A stretch of 64,000 bases of DNA from JBCBKU01 sp965267475. Lineage in GTDB: Bacteria > Pseudomonadota > Alphaproteobacteria > Rhodobacterales > Rhodobacteraceae. The DNA lies in the NCBI GenBank assembly GCA_965267475.1, contig OZ254079.1, forward strand, positions 3,100,001-3,164,000, given 5' to 3'. The position numbers and the translations under genes are program-made. The notes beneath the pieces are model-generated. The model saw only the letters and a list, made by a program, of their open reading frames with translations, made no database searches and was not told the DNA's origin. Shown piece by piece: positions 24,904 to 34,192 of this stretch (within the stretch, counting starts at the first letter, position 1; each line of letters starts with the position of its first letter).

Positions 24904-25665
24904 GTGCGTTCTTTTCTTGCGGCCCTATTGATGGCCCCCTTGCCGGTCACGGCGCTGGAGCTGGAACTGACTGGTTTTTACGAACTGAACAATCCCGCCA
25001 GCCTGGACTACGACCCGACATTCTGCGGACTTTGGATCGCCAACGAAGGGCCCGAGGTGATCCTGGTGACGCTGGACGGGCTGGAACTGCAGCGTTTCGG
25101 CAGCGACCTGTTCCGGATCAAGGCTGTGACAGTCGAAGGCAATCACTTGTTGGTCGGCGACGGGTTTTCACGCCTTCAGCGGCTATCCAAGACCGGCGAA
25201 CCCTTGGGCGCACCGTTTGAAACTGATGCGCTGACGCCCGACATCGAAGGGATCGCCATCGCCGAAGACGGGAACCTGATCACGGTCGAGGATGATCCGG
25301 CGCGGATTTCCTGGATGACACCGGACGGTCAGGTGATCCGCCAGATCGACGCGATGCTGTTCGATCCGCCAATTACGGAACCCCAGGGGATCGCCCGCGA
25401 TCCGCGAAACGGCCACCTTCTGATCGTGGATGATTGGGAGGGCACCAACGCCCTGCACGAGTTTGACAAGGACGGCGTGCATCTGGGCTCGACCCCCTTG
25501 ATCCAGTACGGGCGGGACCCCGAGGGCATCGCGCTGCGCCCCGGATCTGGGCAACTTTTCATTGCTTTCGATCAGGGCCGCCGGATCGCCGGGTTCGACT
25601 ATACACCCACCCTGACCGGCGACGAAACGCCCCTGCCCCCAAGCGCGGAATGCATCATTTCCTGA
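24904..25665 (+). CDS. Secreted SdiA-regulated/NHL-like beta-propeller protein
   Basis: 253 residues. A short signal peptide (RSFLAALLMAPLPVTALEL) is followed by repeated beta blades with phrases such as NNPASLDYDPTFCGLWIANE, DIEGIAIAEDGNLITVEDDP and PEGIALRPGSGQLFIAFDQG. This is the pattern of the SdiA-regulated / esterase-like propeller group. AGGGAG at 24891-24896 favours GTG at 24904; GTG at 24898 would lie only one base after it. A periplasmic binding or hydrolase role is possible. The gene precedes the leuA leader by 36 bases but is probably separate. Confidence 0.75.
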   Translation: MRSFLAALLMAPLPVTALELELTGFYELNNPASLDYDPTFCGLWIANEGPEVILVTLDGLELQRFGSDLFRIKAVTVEGNHLLVGDGFSRLQRLSKTGEPLGAPFETDALTPDIEGIAIAEDGNLITVEDDPARISWMTPDGQVIRQIDAMLFDPPITEPQGIARDPRNGHLLIVDDWEGTNALHEFDKDGVHLGSTPLIQYGRDPEGIALRPGSGQLFIAFDQGRRIAGFDYTPTLTGDETPLPPSAECIIS

Positions 25666-25701
25666 TTGCGCGAACAGAATTCGGGCCTATAGTCGCGTCC
25701 C

Positions 25702-25782
25702 ATGACGATTGCGCATAATATCCAGATTGCCGCCCCTCGGGGGCTGGCCGCGCTCGGCATTCTACTTCTTAGCCGCCCTTGA
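25702..25782 (+). CDS. leuL: Leader peptide of leuA attenuator
   Basis: 26 codons: MTIAHNIQIAAPRGLAALGI then LLLSRP. The run of three consecutive leucines, two of them less common codons (CTA, CTT, CTT), ends shortly before a strong hairpin and leuA 71 bases later. This is the layout of ribosome-mediated attenuation of leucine synthesis known from proteobacteria. Two further Leu codons precede. It is too short to be an ordinary gene. Confidence 0.85.
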   Translation: MTIAHNIQIAAPRGLAALGILLLSRP

Positions 25783-25810
25783 GCGTGCCTTTCGGCGCGA
25801 CCGCTCAGGG
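25777..25810 (+). promoter_or_regulatory. Attenuator stem-loop before leuA
   Basis: CCTTGAGCG (25777-25785) pairs with CGCTCAGGG (25802-25810), one G-U pair, overlapping the leader stop. A competing hairpin sits in the leader itself (GCCCC/GGGGC around 25732-25744). No T-run follows, so the terminating structure may be Rho-assisted or involve other pairings. Confidence 0.55.
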
Positions 25811-25853
25811 GTGACCAGCGCCGATCACACGCAACGCTAAGAAAGACAAGACC

Positions 25854-27431
25854 ATGACAACGAATGCGAAACAGGATCACGTCCTGATTTTTGACACCAC
25901 CCTGCGCGACGGCGAACAGTCGCCCGGCGCCACGATGACCCATGAGGAAAAACTCGAAATCGCCGAGATGCTGGACGAGATGGGCGTCGACATCATCGAG
26001 GCCGGGTTCCCGATCGCCTCGGAAGGCGATTTTCAGGCGGTCAGCGAAATTGCGAAACGGTCCAAGAATGCCGTGATCTGCGGGCTGAGCCGGGCCAATT
26101 TCAAGGATATCGACCGCTGTTGGGAAGCCGTGAAGCACAGCCAGCGCCCACGCATCCATACCTTCATCGGCACCTCGCCCCTGCACCGGGCGATCCCGAA
26201 CCTGACGATGGATGAAATGGCCGAGCGGATCCATGACACGGTCACCCATGCCCGCAACCTCTGTGACAATGTGCAATGGTCGCCGATGGACGCCACGCGG
26301 ACCGAGTGGGATTATCTCGCCCGTGTGTGCGAAATCGCGATCAAGGCCGGGGCAACGACGATCAATATCCCCGATACGGTGGGCTATACCGCACCGCGTG
26401 AGTCGGCAGATCTGATCAAGCGGCTGATCGACGAAGTGCCGGGGGGCCGCGACGTGACCTGGGCCACCCATTGCCACAACGATCTGGGCATGGCGACGGC
26501 GAACAGCCTTGCGGCGGTCGAGGCCGGGGCGCGCCAGATCGAATGCACAATCAACGGGCTCGGTGAACGGGCCGGCAATACCGCGCTGGAAGAGGTCGTG
26601 ATGGCCATGCGGGTCCGAAACGACATCATGCCCTATGCGACCGGGGTCGATGCGACGAAGCTGACGGCCATCTCCCGCCGCGTGGCCACGGTGTCGGGCT
26701 TTCAGGTGCAATACAACAAGGCCATCGTCGGCAAGAACGCCTTTGCCCATGAGTCGGGCATTCATCAGGACGGCATGCTGAAGAACGCAGAAACCTTCGA
26801 AATCATGCGCCCCGAAGACGTGGGCTTGAAGGAAACCGCGATTGTCATGGGCAAGCATTCGGGGCGCGCAGCACTTCGGTCCAAACTGAAGGAACTGGGC
26901 TTCGATCTGGCTGACAATCAGCTGAACGACGTGTTCGTTCGCTTCAAGGCCCTCGCCGACCGCAAAAAGGAAGTCTATGACGACGACCTTGTCGCGCTGA
27001 TGCGCGATCAGGAATCGGGCGAGGTGCATGACCATATCCAGGTGAAATTCCTGCGTGTGATCTGCGGGACGGAAGCGCCCCAATCGGCCGACCTGACCCT
27101 GACCATCGACGGCGCCGATCATCAGACAACCGCAACCGGGGACGGTCCGGTCGATGCTGCCTTCAACGCGGTGAAAGAGCTTTTTCCCCATGAGGCGCGC
27201 TTGCAGCTTTATCAGGTCCACGCGGTGACCGAAGGGACCGATGCCCAGGCCACCGTCAGCGTCCGGATGGAAGAGGCGGGCCGGATCGTCCATGGCCAAT
27301 CGGCGGATACAGACACCGTCGTCGCTTCGGCCAAGGCATACGTGAACGCGCTGAACCGGCTTCTGGTCCGACGCGAAAAGGCCGATCCGGACGCAGATGT
27401 GAAGACCGTCAGTTATAAATCAGCGGGGTAG
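25854..27431 (+). CDS. leuA: 2-isopropylmalate synthase
   Basis: 525 residues. It condenses acetyl-CoA with 2-oxoisovalerate, the first committed step of leucine synthesis. FDTTLRDGEQSPGATM at the N-terminus and THCHNDLGMATANS near residue 205 hold the divalent metal ligands. The C-terminal LeuA dimer domain (residues about 395-510) gives leucine feedback inhibition. Expression is expected to be controlled by the leader peptide upstream. Confidence 0.96.
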   Translation: MTTNAKQDHVLIFDTTLRDGEQSPGATMTHEEKLEIAEMLDEMGVDIIEAGFPIASEGDFQAVSEIAKRSKNAVICGLSRANFKDIDRCWEAVKHSQRPRIHTFIGTSPLHRAIPNLTMDEMAERIHDTVTHARNLCDNVQWSPMDATRTEWDYLARVCEIAIKAGATTINIPDTVGYTAPRESADLIKRLIDEVPGGRDVTWATHCHNDLGMATANSLAAVEAGARQIECTINGLGERAGNTALEEVVMAMRVRNDIMPYATGVDATKLTAISRRVATVSGFQVQYNKAIVGKNAFAHESGIHQDGMLKNAETFEIMRPEDVGLKETAIVMGKHSGRAALRSKLKELGFDLADNQLNDVFVRFKALADRKKEVYDDDLVALMRDQESGEVHDHIQVKFLRVICGTEAPQSADLTLTIDGADHQTTATGDGPVDAAFNAVKELFPHEARLQLYQVHAVTEGTDAQATVSVRMEEAGRIVHGQSADTDTVVASAKAYVNALNRLLVRREKADPDADVKTVSYKSAG

Positions 27432-27457
27432 TTGCGCCGCCTTCGGCGTCGCGGTGA

Positions 27458-27511
27458 GCGAGGGGGCTTTCCCCCCTCGCGCTCCCCCAGTGTATTTGGG
27501 CCAAGACGAAG
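27458..27511 (+). terminator. Hairpin plus GTATTTGGGCCAAGA tail after leuA
   Basis: GCGAGGGGG (27458-27466) pairs with CCCCCTCGC (27472-27480). It is followed by CAGTGTATTTGGGCCAAGAC and GAAG (27488-27511), very like the tail between gcvH and gcvP. Probably terminates leuA; the conserved tail has no T-run and its role is unclear. Confidence 0.55.
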
Positions 27512-28441
27512 TCAGTAGCCTGATGATCGGTCGACGAGATGGAGGAAGGGTTCACCCGCCTCGCCCCGCCGGATGTTTTCGGCGATGACCTTCGCGGCGG
27601 TTTTGGCGCGGGTCTCCGATGCGACATGGGGGGTGACTGTCACGCGGGGATGGGCCCAGAACGGGTGATCTTGCGGCAACGGTTCTTCCCGGAACACATC
27701 CAACGTCGCATGTCCGATCTGGCCGGTATCCAGCGCCGTGATCAAGGCGTCGTCGTCGATCAGGGGACCGCGCCCCGGGTTGATCAGGACCGCCCCTTTG
27801 GGAAGTTTTGCCAGGCGTGCAGTGTCCATCAGATTTTCCGTGGCGGATGTCAGCGGCAAAAGAAGAACCAAGATCTCGGAACGGGTAAGAACCTGGTCGA
27901 GCCCGTCATCGCCCGCCAGGCACGTTATGCCCCCGATATCCTTTTGCGATCGGCTCCAGCCGAGGACAGGAAATCCAAGCATGGCAAGCGCCTGGCCGCA
28001 GGCGGCGCCAAGTTCACCAAGACCAAGGATCCCAACCGTTCGGTCCTGCGCAAGCGGCGGGTAAACAGGGGTCCAGGCGTGATCCGGGTTCACGATGGTC
28101 GCGTCCAGCCCCAGATGATGGCGTAGGACCTGGCCTGCCACCCATTCGACCATGCCCTGTTTCAAACCGGGCTCAACCATGCGGGTCAAAGGCTGCGTCA
28201 GCGTCTTATTCGTGACGATGCTTTCGACCCCCGCCCAAAGGCTAAGAACGGCTTTCGTTCGGCTGAAGGGCGCGAAGTCGCGCAAGCCGCTGTTCGGCGC
28301 ATAGACAATGTAATCCACCTGATCCGGCGGGTGGTCCTGCGCCAGATCGATCTCGATCCCAACCTCGGAACACGCAGCCCGAAGTAATGCCCGGTATTCG
28401 TCCCAGCGGTCATTCGTGGCCGCAAACAGGACGCGGATCAT
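27512..28441 (-). CDS. ghrA: Glyoxylate/hydroxypyruvate reductase-like D-2-hydroxyacid dehydrogenase
   Basis: 309 residues of the D-isomer 2-hydroxyacid dehydrogenase fold. The Rossmann loop is VGILGLGELGAACGQALAML near residue 145; catalytic Arg is in INPGRGPLID, Glu in VFREEPLP, and His in VTPHVASETR. The sequence is closest to the GhrA branch, which reduces glyoxylate and hydroxypyruvate. ATG at 28441 overlaps the rodA stop as ATGA, so this metabolic gene ends the cell-shape operon; a longer upstream frame would overlap rodA and is rejected. Confidence 0.87.
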   Translation of the reverse strand: MIRVLFAATNDRWDEYRALLRAACSEVGIEIDLAQDHPPDQVDYIVYAPNSGLRDFAPFSRTKAVLSLWAGVESIVTNKTLTQPLTRMVEPGLKQGMVEWVAGQVLRHHLGLDATIVNPDHAWTPVYPPLAQDRTVGILGLGELGAACGQALAMLGFPVLGWSRSQKDIGGITCLAGDDGLDQVLTRSEILVLLLPLTSATENLMDTARLAKLPKGAVLINPGRGPLIDDDALITALDTGQIGHATLDVFREEPLPQDHPFWAHPRVTVTPHVASETRAKTAAKVIAENIRRGEAGEPFLHLVDRSSGY

Positions 28442-29583
28442 CGACCGCGGGGCCGATGGACATGGGCGGACTGCACCAGGCCAAATCCGATCAGTAGAAC
28501 CAGCATGGCCGAACCGCCATAGCTGACCAGCGGCAACGGCACCCCAACCACCGGGGCCAGCCCCATCACCATCGACATGTTCACCGCGAAATACAGGAAG
28601 AACGTCGCCGCAACGCCCATGATCAGAAGGGACGAATAGCGATCCTTGTTCATAAGCGCAGATGTGATGCAGAAGAAGATGATCAGCCCGTAAAGCACCA
28701 GAAGCGAAATCGCACCGACGAAGCCGAACTCTTCGGCCAGGGTGGTGAAAATGAAATCCGTGTGCTTTTCGGGCAGGAAGTTCAGCCGCGACTGGGTGCC
28801 TTGCATGAAGCCGCGTCCGGATATCCCGCCCGACCCCAGCGCAATCTTCGACTGGGTGATGTGATAGCCCGCGCCCAACGGGTCGCTGCTTGGATCGAGA
28901 AATGTATCGATCCGGCGGAACTGATATTCTTTCAGCAACTGCCAATCGGTGCCGCGCGATGACAGGACGGCCGAGACGGCCCCCACGCCAGCGCCAACGA
29001 CCGCAATGAAATACCACCAGCTGACCCCGGCCACGAACATGACGATCCCGCCGCCCGCGACCAACAGGATCGACGTGCCGAGATCGGGCTGTTTCAGAAC
29101 CAGCGCGGTGGGGATCACGATGATCACAAGGGGCACAAGCACCCAGAACGGGTGCGACACTTTCTTCGGATCCAGCCAGTCGTAATAGGCCGCCAAAAGC
29201 ATGACGAGCGCGATTTTCATGACCTCGGACGGTTGCAGCCGCATGAAGCCAAGATCGATCCAGCGTTGCGCCCCCATGCCGGTCACGCCGACAAGTTCGA
29301 CCGCGACCAAAAGCGCCAGACCGAACAGATAGGCAAGTGGCGAGACATTGCGCCAGAACCAGATCGGGATCATCGCGACCGTGAACATCGCAAAAAGGCC
29401 AAGGGCAAAGCGCTTCATCTGCGGCTCGGCCCAGATCGACAGGCTACCGCCTGCGACGGAAAACAGCATCAGAAAACCGATACAGGCCACCGCCGTGATC
29501 AATAGAACCAGGGCCCAGTTCAGGTACAGGATCTTGCGGATGCCCGTGGGGACCGTCTTGACGGTGTATTCAAGGTAACTCAC
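28438..29583 (-). CDS. rodA: Rod-shape peptidoglycan polymerase RodA
   Basis: 381 residues of the SEDS family with about ten membrane helices. RodA polymerises glycan strands in the elongation complex with PBP2. Conserved parts include DLGTSILLVAGGGIVMFVAG, the ITQSKIALGSGGISGRGF loop and a VPLPLVSYGGSAM stretch near the end. GTG at 29583 overlaps the mrdA stop as GTGA. It belongs to the mreB-mreC-mreD-mrdA-rodA chain. Confidence 0.96.
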   Translation of the reverse strand: MSYLEYTVKTVPTGIRKILYLNWALVLLITAVACIGFLMLFSVAGGSLSIWAEPQMKRFALGLFAMFTVAMIPIWFWRNVSPLAYLFGLALLVAVELVGVTGMGAQRWIDLGFMRLQPSEVMKIALVMLLAAYYDWLDPKKVSHPFWVLVPLVIIVIPTALVLKQPDLGTSILLVAGGGIVMFVAGVSWWYFIAVVGAGVGAVSAVLSSRGTDWQLLKEYQFRRIDTFLDPSSDPLGAGYHITQSKIALGSGGISGRGFMQGTQSRLNFLPEKHTDFIFTTLAEEFGFVGAISLLVLYGLIIFFCITSALMNKDRYSSLLIMGVAATFFLYFAVNMSMVMGLAPVVGVPLPLVSYGGSAMLVLLIGFGLVQSAHVHRPRGR

Positions 29584-31523
29584 GCGCGGCTCCGCACAGG
29601 GTCCTGAACGACGGGGGCCCGAAGCTCCATTTCATCATACATGGTCTGGATCCGTTCACGCTGATGCGACGGATAGGCCTCGATCGGCGGGATGCCCCCT
29701 TGCAACGCATAAAGCAGGATATCGCGGGCGACAGGCGCCGCAGCGCGCGATCCGCCACCACCATGTTCCACCACGACCGAGACCGCGTATTTTGGGGCAA
29801 CGGCAGGGGCATAGGACACGAACAGCGCGTGGTCCCGCCGCTCCCAGGGCAGATCCTCGTTCCGGAAAACGCCCGCGGCACGCTCGGCAGCGGTGATGTT
29901 CCTGACCTGGCTGGTTCCCGTTTTGCCCGCAAGCTCCCACTCTTCGGTCACGATGCGTGACCCGCGCGCCGTCCCGCGTTCGCCGTTCGACACGTCGTAC
30001 ATGGCGTTCCGGATCATGCGCAGATGGTTCGCGCTGACCCCCAGATCGGCATCGGCGCGGGTCGGAAGCTCAACCCCGTTCGAGGATTTCACAAGCCGCG
30101 GCACCACCTCTTTCCCGGTGGCAATCCGGGCGGCCATGACCGCAAGCTGCATGGGCGAGGCCAGCGTGAACCCCTGCCCGATCGAGGCGTTCAACGTATC
30201 GCCCAACCGCCAGCCTTCGCCGCGACGAACTTCTTTCCATTTTTGCGTCGGCATCAGCCCCTCGGCCACCGCCGACATCGGCAAATCATGGCGAACCCCA
30301 AGCCCAAACCGGTTGGCCATCTCGGAAATCTTGTCGATGCCAACCCGTTGAGAAATATCGTAATAATAGGTGTCGCAGCTTTGGACGAGCGACTTTTTCA
30401 GGTTCACATGGCCATGGCCACCCCGCTTCCAGCAATGGAAACGCCGATTGCCAAGTTGGTAATGGCCGGGGCACCAGACGGTTTCCTCGGGACCGACAAC
30501 ACCAGCCTCAAGCGCCGCCAGGGCCGTGATCATCTTGAAGGTGGATCCCGGCGGATATGTCCCCTGCACCGACTTGTTGGCCAGCGGGCGATAGGTGTTC
30601 TCGGTCAGGGTCCGGTAATCGGGGCCCGAAATCCCGCGCACGAAGAGGTTCGGGTCGAACGCTGGCGCCGAGGCGATGGCAAGGATATCGCCATTCGTAA
30701 CGTCCATCACGACGGCCGCGGCGCTTTCATTGGCCAACCTGACCTGAGCGAAGTTCTGCAACCGGTAATCCACGGTCAGTTGAACATCGGTGCCGGGCGT
30801 GCCGGGGTCGCGGCCCAATTCGCGCATGATCCGGCCCGCAGCATTCACCTCGATCTGGCGGTTGCCGGCTTTGCCGCGCAAATCCTCTTCCAGCTTGTTC
30901 TCAACGCCGACCTTGCCAATCTGGAATTTCGGGATCTGCAACAACGGATCGGGATCTTCAATCTTGGACAGGTCGAAGTCTGACACCGGCCCCACATAGC
31001 CGATCACATGGGCGAAATCGGACTCCATTGGATAAAGCCGCGACAGGCCCACATCGGGCGTAATGCCCGGCAGCGCCGGCGCATTCACCGCCACGCGTGA
31101 GAAATCTTCCCAACTCAACCGGTCGGCCAGCGTCACCGGAACAAAGGCGCTTCGGCGATCGATTTCGCGACGGGCGCGTGCAAGCTCATCCTCGTCCAGC
31201 GTGACAAGCGCGCGCAGTTTCTCGATCACCTCATCGACGTCGCCCGCGTCTTCCTTGACGATGATGATCCGGTAATTCTGCGCGTTATCGGCCAGGATGA
31301 CGCCATTGCGGTCATAAATGATGCCCCGAGGTGGCGCCAACAAGCGGATGTTGACACGATTTTCCTCGGCCAGAAGGCGATAATCCTCGGCCTCTTCGAT
31401 CTGCATCTGGCGCATGCGGAATGCCAGCCCGCCCATGAAGGCCAGTTGCAATCCGCCCAGGACCAGACCCCGGCGGCTGATCGTCCGGGCGCTTTCTTCC
31501 AGATCGCGCGGGTTATGCCTCAT
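29580..31523 (-). CDS. mrdA: Penicillin-binding protein 2
   Basis: 647 residues. One N-terminal membrane anchor (about 20-38), then the PBP dimer domain, then the transpeptidase with SxxK in PPGSTFKMITALAALEAG, SxD in QSCDTYYYD and KTG in LAGKTGTSQV. It cross-links peptidoglycan during elongation with RodA. ATG overlaps the mreD stop as ATGA (31520-31523). Full length. Confidence 0.96.
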   Translation of the reverse strand: MRHNPRDLEESARTISRRGLVLGGLQLAFMGGLAFRMRQMQIEEAEDYRLLAEENRVNIRLLAPPRGIIYDRNGVILADNAQNYRIIIVKEDAGDVDEVIEKLRALVTLDEDELARARREIDRRSAFVPVTLADRLSWEDFSRVAVNAPALPGITPDVGLSRLYPMESDFAHVIGYVGPVSDFDLSKIEDPDPLLQIPKFQIGKVGVENKLEEDLRGKAGNRQIEVNAAGRIMRELGRDPGTPGTDVQLTVDYRLQNFAQVRLANESAAAVVMDVTNGDILAIASAPAFDPNLFVRGISGPDYRTLTENTYRPLANKSVQGTYPPGSTFKMITALAALEAGVVGPEETVWCPGHYQLGNRRFHCWKRGGHGHVNLKKSLVQSCDTYYYDISQRVGIDKISEMANRFGLGVRHDLPMSAVAEGLMPTQKWKEVRRGEGWRLGDTLNASIGQGFTLASPMQLAVMAARIATGKEVVPRLVKSSNGVELPTRADADLGVSANHLRMIRNAMYDVSNGERGTARGSRIVTEEWELAGKTGTSQVRNITAAERAAGVFRNEDLPWERRDHALFVSYAPAVAPKYAVSVVVEHGGGGSRAAAPVARDILLYALQGGIPPIEAYPSHQRERIQTMYDEMELRAPVVQDPVRSRA

Positions 31524-32059
31524 ATCCGGCGCCTCATTTTCTCAGCTTCCGCTGGCGTCAGCTTGCGCACCCCCATTGCGAAGGCAGAAAACCCTGCCGC
31601 GAGCGGATAGACAAGTAACGTCACGATGAGTTGGATCAAAACCAGCCCAAATCCAGGTTGCGACACGCCAAAAAGACCCAGGATCAATGCATTGGCCACG
31701 GTCATCGCCGAAAGCACGACCGAAACCAGCAGCCATTCGGAAAAGAACGGCAATTCGCGATAAACCGGTTCACGGCGGCGCAGGAATTCGGTCCCGACCA
31801 CCATGATTGCGGCCCAAAGACCCAAGGGCTTCAGAAACAGCAGATCGGCCAGGAATGCCAAAGCCGCAATGGCCAGCACCGGCGCGAAATCCGGGCGCCG
31901 CATCACCCAGGCCATAATCAGGGCCGTCAGAATGTCCGGTCCGGGCCAGCCGGACCGGCCAAGCCCGAATGGCAGAAGATGATAGAACAGGACGACAAGA
32001 CCGAGGCCAAGGAACAGCCCGCGATAGAGAATGAGGGTCACTGCCGAGCCGCTACCCAT
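31520..32059 (-). CDS. mreD: Rod shape-determining protein MreD
   Basis: 179 residues, five to six membrane helices, little sequence conservation as usual for MreD; identity rests on position between mreC and mrdA and on topology. ATG at 32059 overlaps the mreC end by eight bases; an earlier ATG at 32080 is possible but would extend the overlap. It is an inner-membrane part of the elongasome. Confidence 0.88.
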   Translation of the reverse strand: MGSGSAVTLILYRGLFLGLGLVVLFYHLLPFGLGRSGWPGPDILTALIMAWVMRRPDFAPVLAIAALAFLADLLFLKPLGLWAAIMVVGTEFLRRREPVYRELPFFSEWLLVSVVLSAMTVANALILGLFGVSQPGFGLVLIQLIVTLLVYPLAAGFSAFAMGVRKLTPAEAEKMRRRI

Positions 32060-32975
32060 CGCCCCGCTCCTCACCCGCATCGTCGTTCAGCGGTGCCGGA
32101 TCGGCAATGATACCGGGCGGCGCGCCGACGATCTCGCCCGATTCCTCAATTTCTTCAAGGGGTTGGCTTCGAAGGACGCGCAAGAACTCCAACCGCTCAT
32201 AGTCGGCTGAAAGCCGGACGCGCAGCTTGCCGTCGGTCCCGGCGACCAATTGGCCGATCAGCAGACCGGCCGGGAAAACGCCGCCATCGCCCGAAGATAC
32301 GACACGGTCGCCCGGGCGTACGCGCTCTTCGTCATCGATGAATTCCAGGGGCGGAAGGATGGTGTTGTCGCCTTGCAAAAGGCCGCGCTGGCCGGACGGC
32401 TGGATGACCACGGGCAAACGGCTGGCAGGGTCGGTCAGAAGCATCACGCGGGACGTGTTTTGCCCGACACCGGCGATCCGCCCGACCAGACCCAGGCCGT
32501 CCGTCGTTGCCCAGCCGTCGCGGATGCCGTCACGGCGCCCGACATTCAGAAGGATGGACTGGCGAAAGGGCGACCCGCTGTCGGCCAGAACCACGCCGGT
32601 GACAAATGTCAGCGCCGGATCCAGCCGCACGTTGTTCAGATCCAGAAGTTTCGCGTTCTCCTGCTCCAGCTGAAGGGCGGCCTCGCGCCAGGCACGCATC
32701 TGCCGAAGTTCGCGGCGAAGTTCTTGGTTTTGTTCATAAAGCTGGGCGTAGCTTTCGAAATCCTCAACCATGCCAGACACCCGCCTGACGGGCACCAAAG
32801 CCCAGTCAAACGCCGGGGCCACCCGGTCGACCAGCATTGCGCGGAACCGCTCTGCCCGGGGGCTGTCGATCCGCCACAAGAGAAAAAGCCCGATCAGAAA
32901 CACCAGGATCCCACCCACCAGGATCCGGCGGATGGGTCGAAAGGAAATCTCGTTGGTGCCTCGGGTGTCAGCCAC
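32052..32975 (-). CDS. mreC: Rod shape-determining protein MreC
   Basis: 307 residues with a GTG start. One membrane helix at about residues 18-37, a coiled coil at about 70-105 (YEQNQELRRELRQMRAWREA), and the two-lobed beta domain with GLVGRIAGVGQNTSRVMLLT. It links MreB to PBP2 in the periplasm. A proline-rich acidic tail follows the beta domain. It starts 35 bases after mreB. Confidence 0.95.
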   Translation of the reverse strand: MADTRGTNEISFRPIRRILVGGILVFLIGLFLLWRIDSPRAERFRAMLVDRVAPAFDWALVPVRRVSGMVEDFESYAQLYEQNQELRRELRQMRAWREAALQLEQENAKLLDLNNVRLDPALTFVTGVVLADSGSPFRQSILLNVGRRDGIRDGWATTDGLGLVGRIAGVGQNTSRVMLLTDPASRLPVVIQPSGQRGLLQGDNTILPPLEFIDDEERVRPGDRVVSSGDGGVFPAGLLIGQLVAGTDGKLRVRLSADYERLEFLRVLRSQPLEEIEESGEIVGAPPGIIADPAPLNDDAGEERGDG

Positions 32976-33010
32976 CGCCTGCTCCTTGGCTGGCGCGTCT
33001 GCCGGCCGTT

Positions 33011-34048
33011 CTAGCTGTCGTAATCTATGACATGCCGGAGCTGTTTTTCATACTCCAGCGCCTTCCCCGTCCCCAGCGCCACGCAGTTCAGGCTTTCATC
33101 GGCGACCGAGATCGCCAGACCTGTCTGTTCGCGCAGCGCCAGATCCAGATCCCCCAGAAGCGCGCCGCCGCCGGTCAGCATCACGCCTCGGTCGACGATA
33201 TCCGCCGCCAGATCCGGCGGGGTCGCTTCCAGCGCGGTCATCACCGCTTCGCAAATTTGCTGCACCGGTTCGGCCAAAGCCTCAGCCACTTGCGCCTGAT
33301 TGATATCGGTTTCCTTCGGCACACCATTCAACAGGTCGCGCCCGCGGATCTGCATCGATGCCCCGCGCCCGTCATCGGGCATGCGCGCCGTCCCGATGGA
33401 CGTCTTGACGCGTTCCGCCGTTGCTTCCCCGATCAAAAGGTTATGCTGACGGCGCAGGTACGAGATAATCGCCTCATCCATCCGGTCGCCGCCCACGCGG
33501 ACCGACCGCGCATAGACGATGTCACCAAGCGACAAGACGGCCACCTCGGTCGTTCCGCCGCCGATATCGACCACCATGTTGCCGGTCGGGTCGGTGATCG
33601 GCATGCCAGCCCCGATAGCCGCCGCGATAGGTTCTGCAATCAGTCCGGCCCGCCGCGCACCGGCCGACAGCACGGACTGCCGGATCGCACGCTTTTCGAC
33701 GGGCGTCGCCCCATGGGGCACGCAGACGATGATCTTCGGTTTGGAAAAGGTCGACCGGCGATGCACCTTCCGGATGAAGTGCTTGATCATCTCTTCGGCC
33801 ACGTCGAAATCGGCAATCACGCCTTCGCGCATGGGCCGGATTGCCTCGATCGAGCCCGGCGTCCGCCCAAGCATCAGCTTGGCATCCTCGCCCACGGCCA
33901 GGACCTGCTTTTTGCCTTCTTTGACGTGATACGCCACGACCGAGGGTTCATTCAGAATGACCCCTTTGCCCTTCACATAGACCAGCGTGTTCGCTGTACC
34001 AAGATCGATGGCCATATCGGCTGCGAACAGCCCGCCCAATGCCGCCAT
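33011..34048 (-). CDS. mreB: Rod shape-determining protein MreB
   Basis: 345 residues, bacterial actin. MAIDLGTANTLVYVKGKGV is the phosphate-1 loop and VVDIGGGTTEVAVLSLG the phosphate-2 loop; ATP-dependent filaments guide wall synthesis. It is the first gene of the shape operon. The 144-base upstream gap contains a TCCGGGG/CCCCGGA hairpin (34083-34101) in the presumed leader and a TATAAA box on the minus strand near 34110. Confidence 0.97.
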   Translation of the reverse strand: MAALGGLFAADMAIDLGTANTLVYVKGKGVILNEPSVVAYHVKEGKKQVLAVGEDAKLMLGRTPGSIEAIRPMREGVIADFDVAEEMIKHFIRKVHRRSTFSKPKIIVCVPHGATPVEKRAIRQSVLSAGARRAGLIAEPIAAAIGAGMPITDPTGNMVVDIGGGTTEVAVLSLGDIVYARSVRVGGDRMDEAIISYLRRQHNLLIGEATAERVKTSIGTARMPDDGRGASMQIRGRDLLNGVPKETDINQAQVAEALAEPVQQICEAVMTALEATPPDLAADIVDRGVMLTGGGALLGDLDLALREQTGLAISVADESLNCVALGTGKALEYEKQLRHVIDYDS

Positions 34049-34192
34049 ATTCGTGGGTTCCCGTCTTTCTGCTCGCCCAAAATCCGGGGCTTTACCCCGG
34101 ACCGCGCGTTTATAAGCACCGATTGGTTAACACAAAAGCTCCAAACACGCGAATAAGCGGTTATTGTCGCGATGTGGCAAACATATGGCGGA

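Noticed and set aside
25599..27299. 566-codon open frame on the minus strand opposite leuA
   Set aside because: High GC leaves long antisense frames open. leuA on the plus strand is unambiguous and the antisense translation (His/Asp/Gly-rich) matches no fold.
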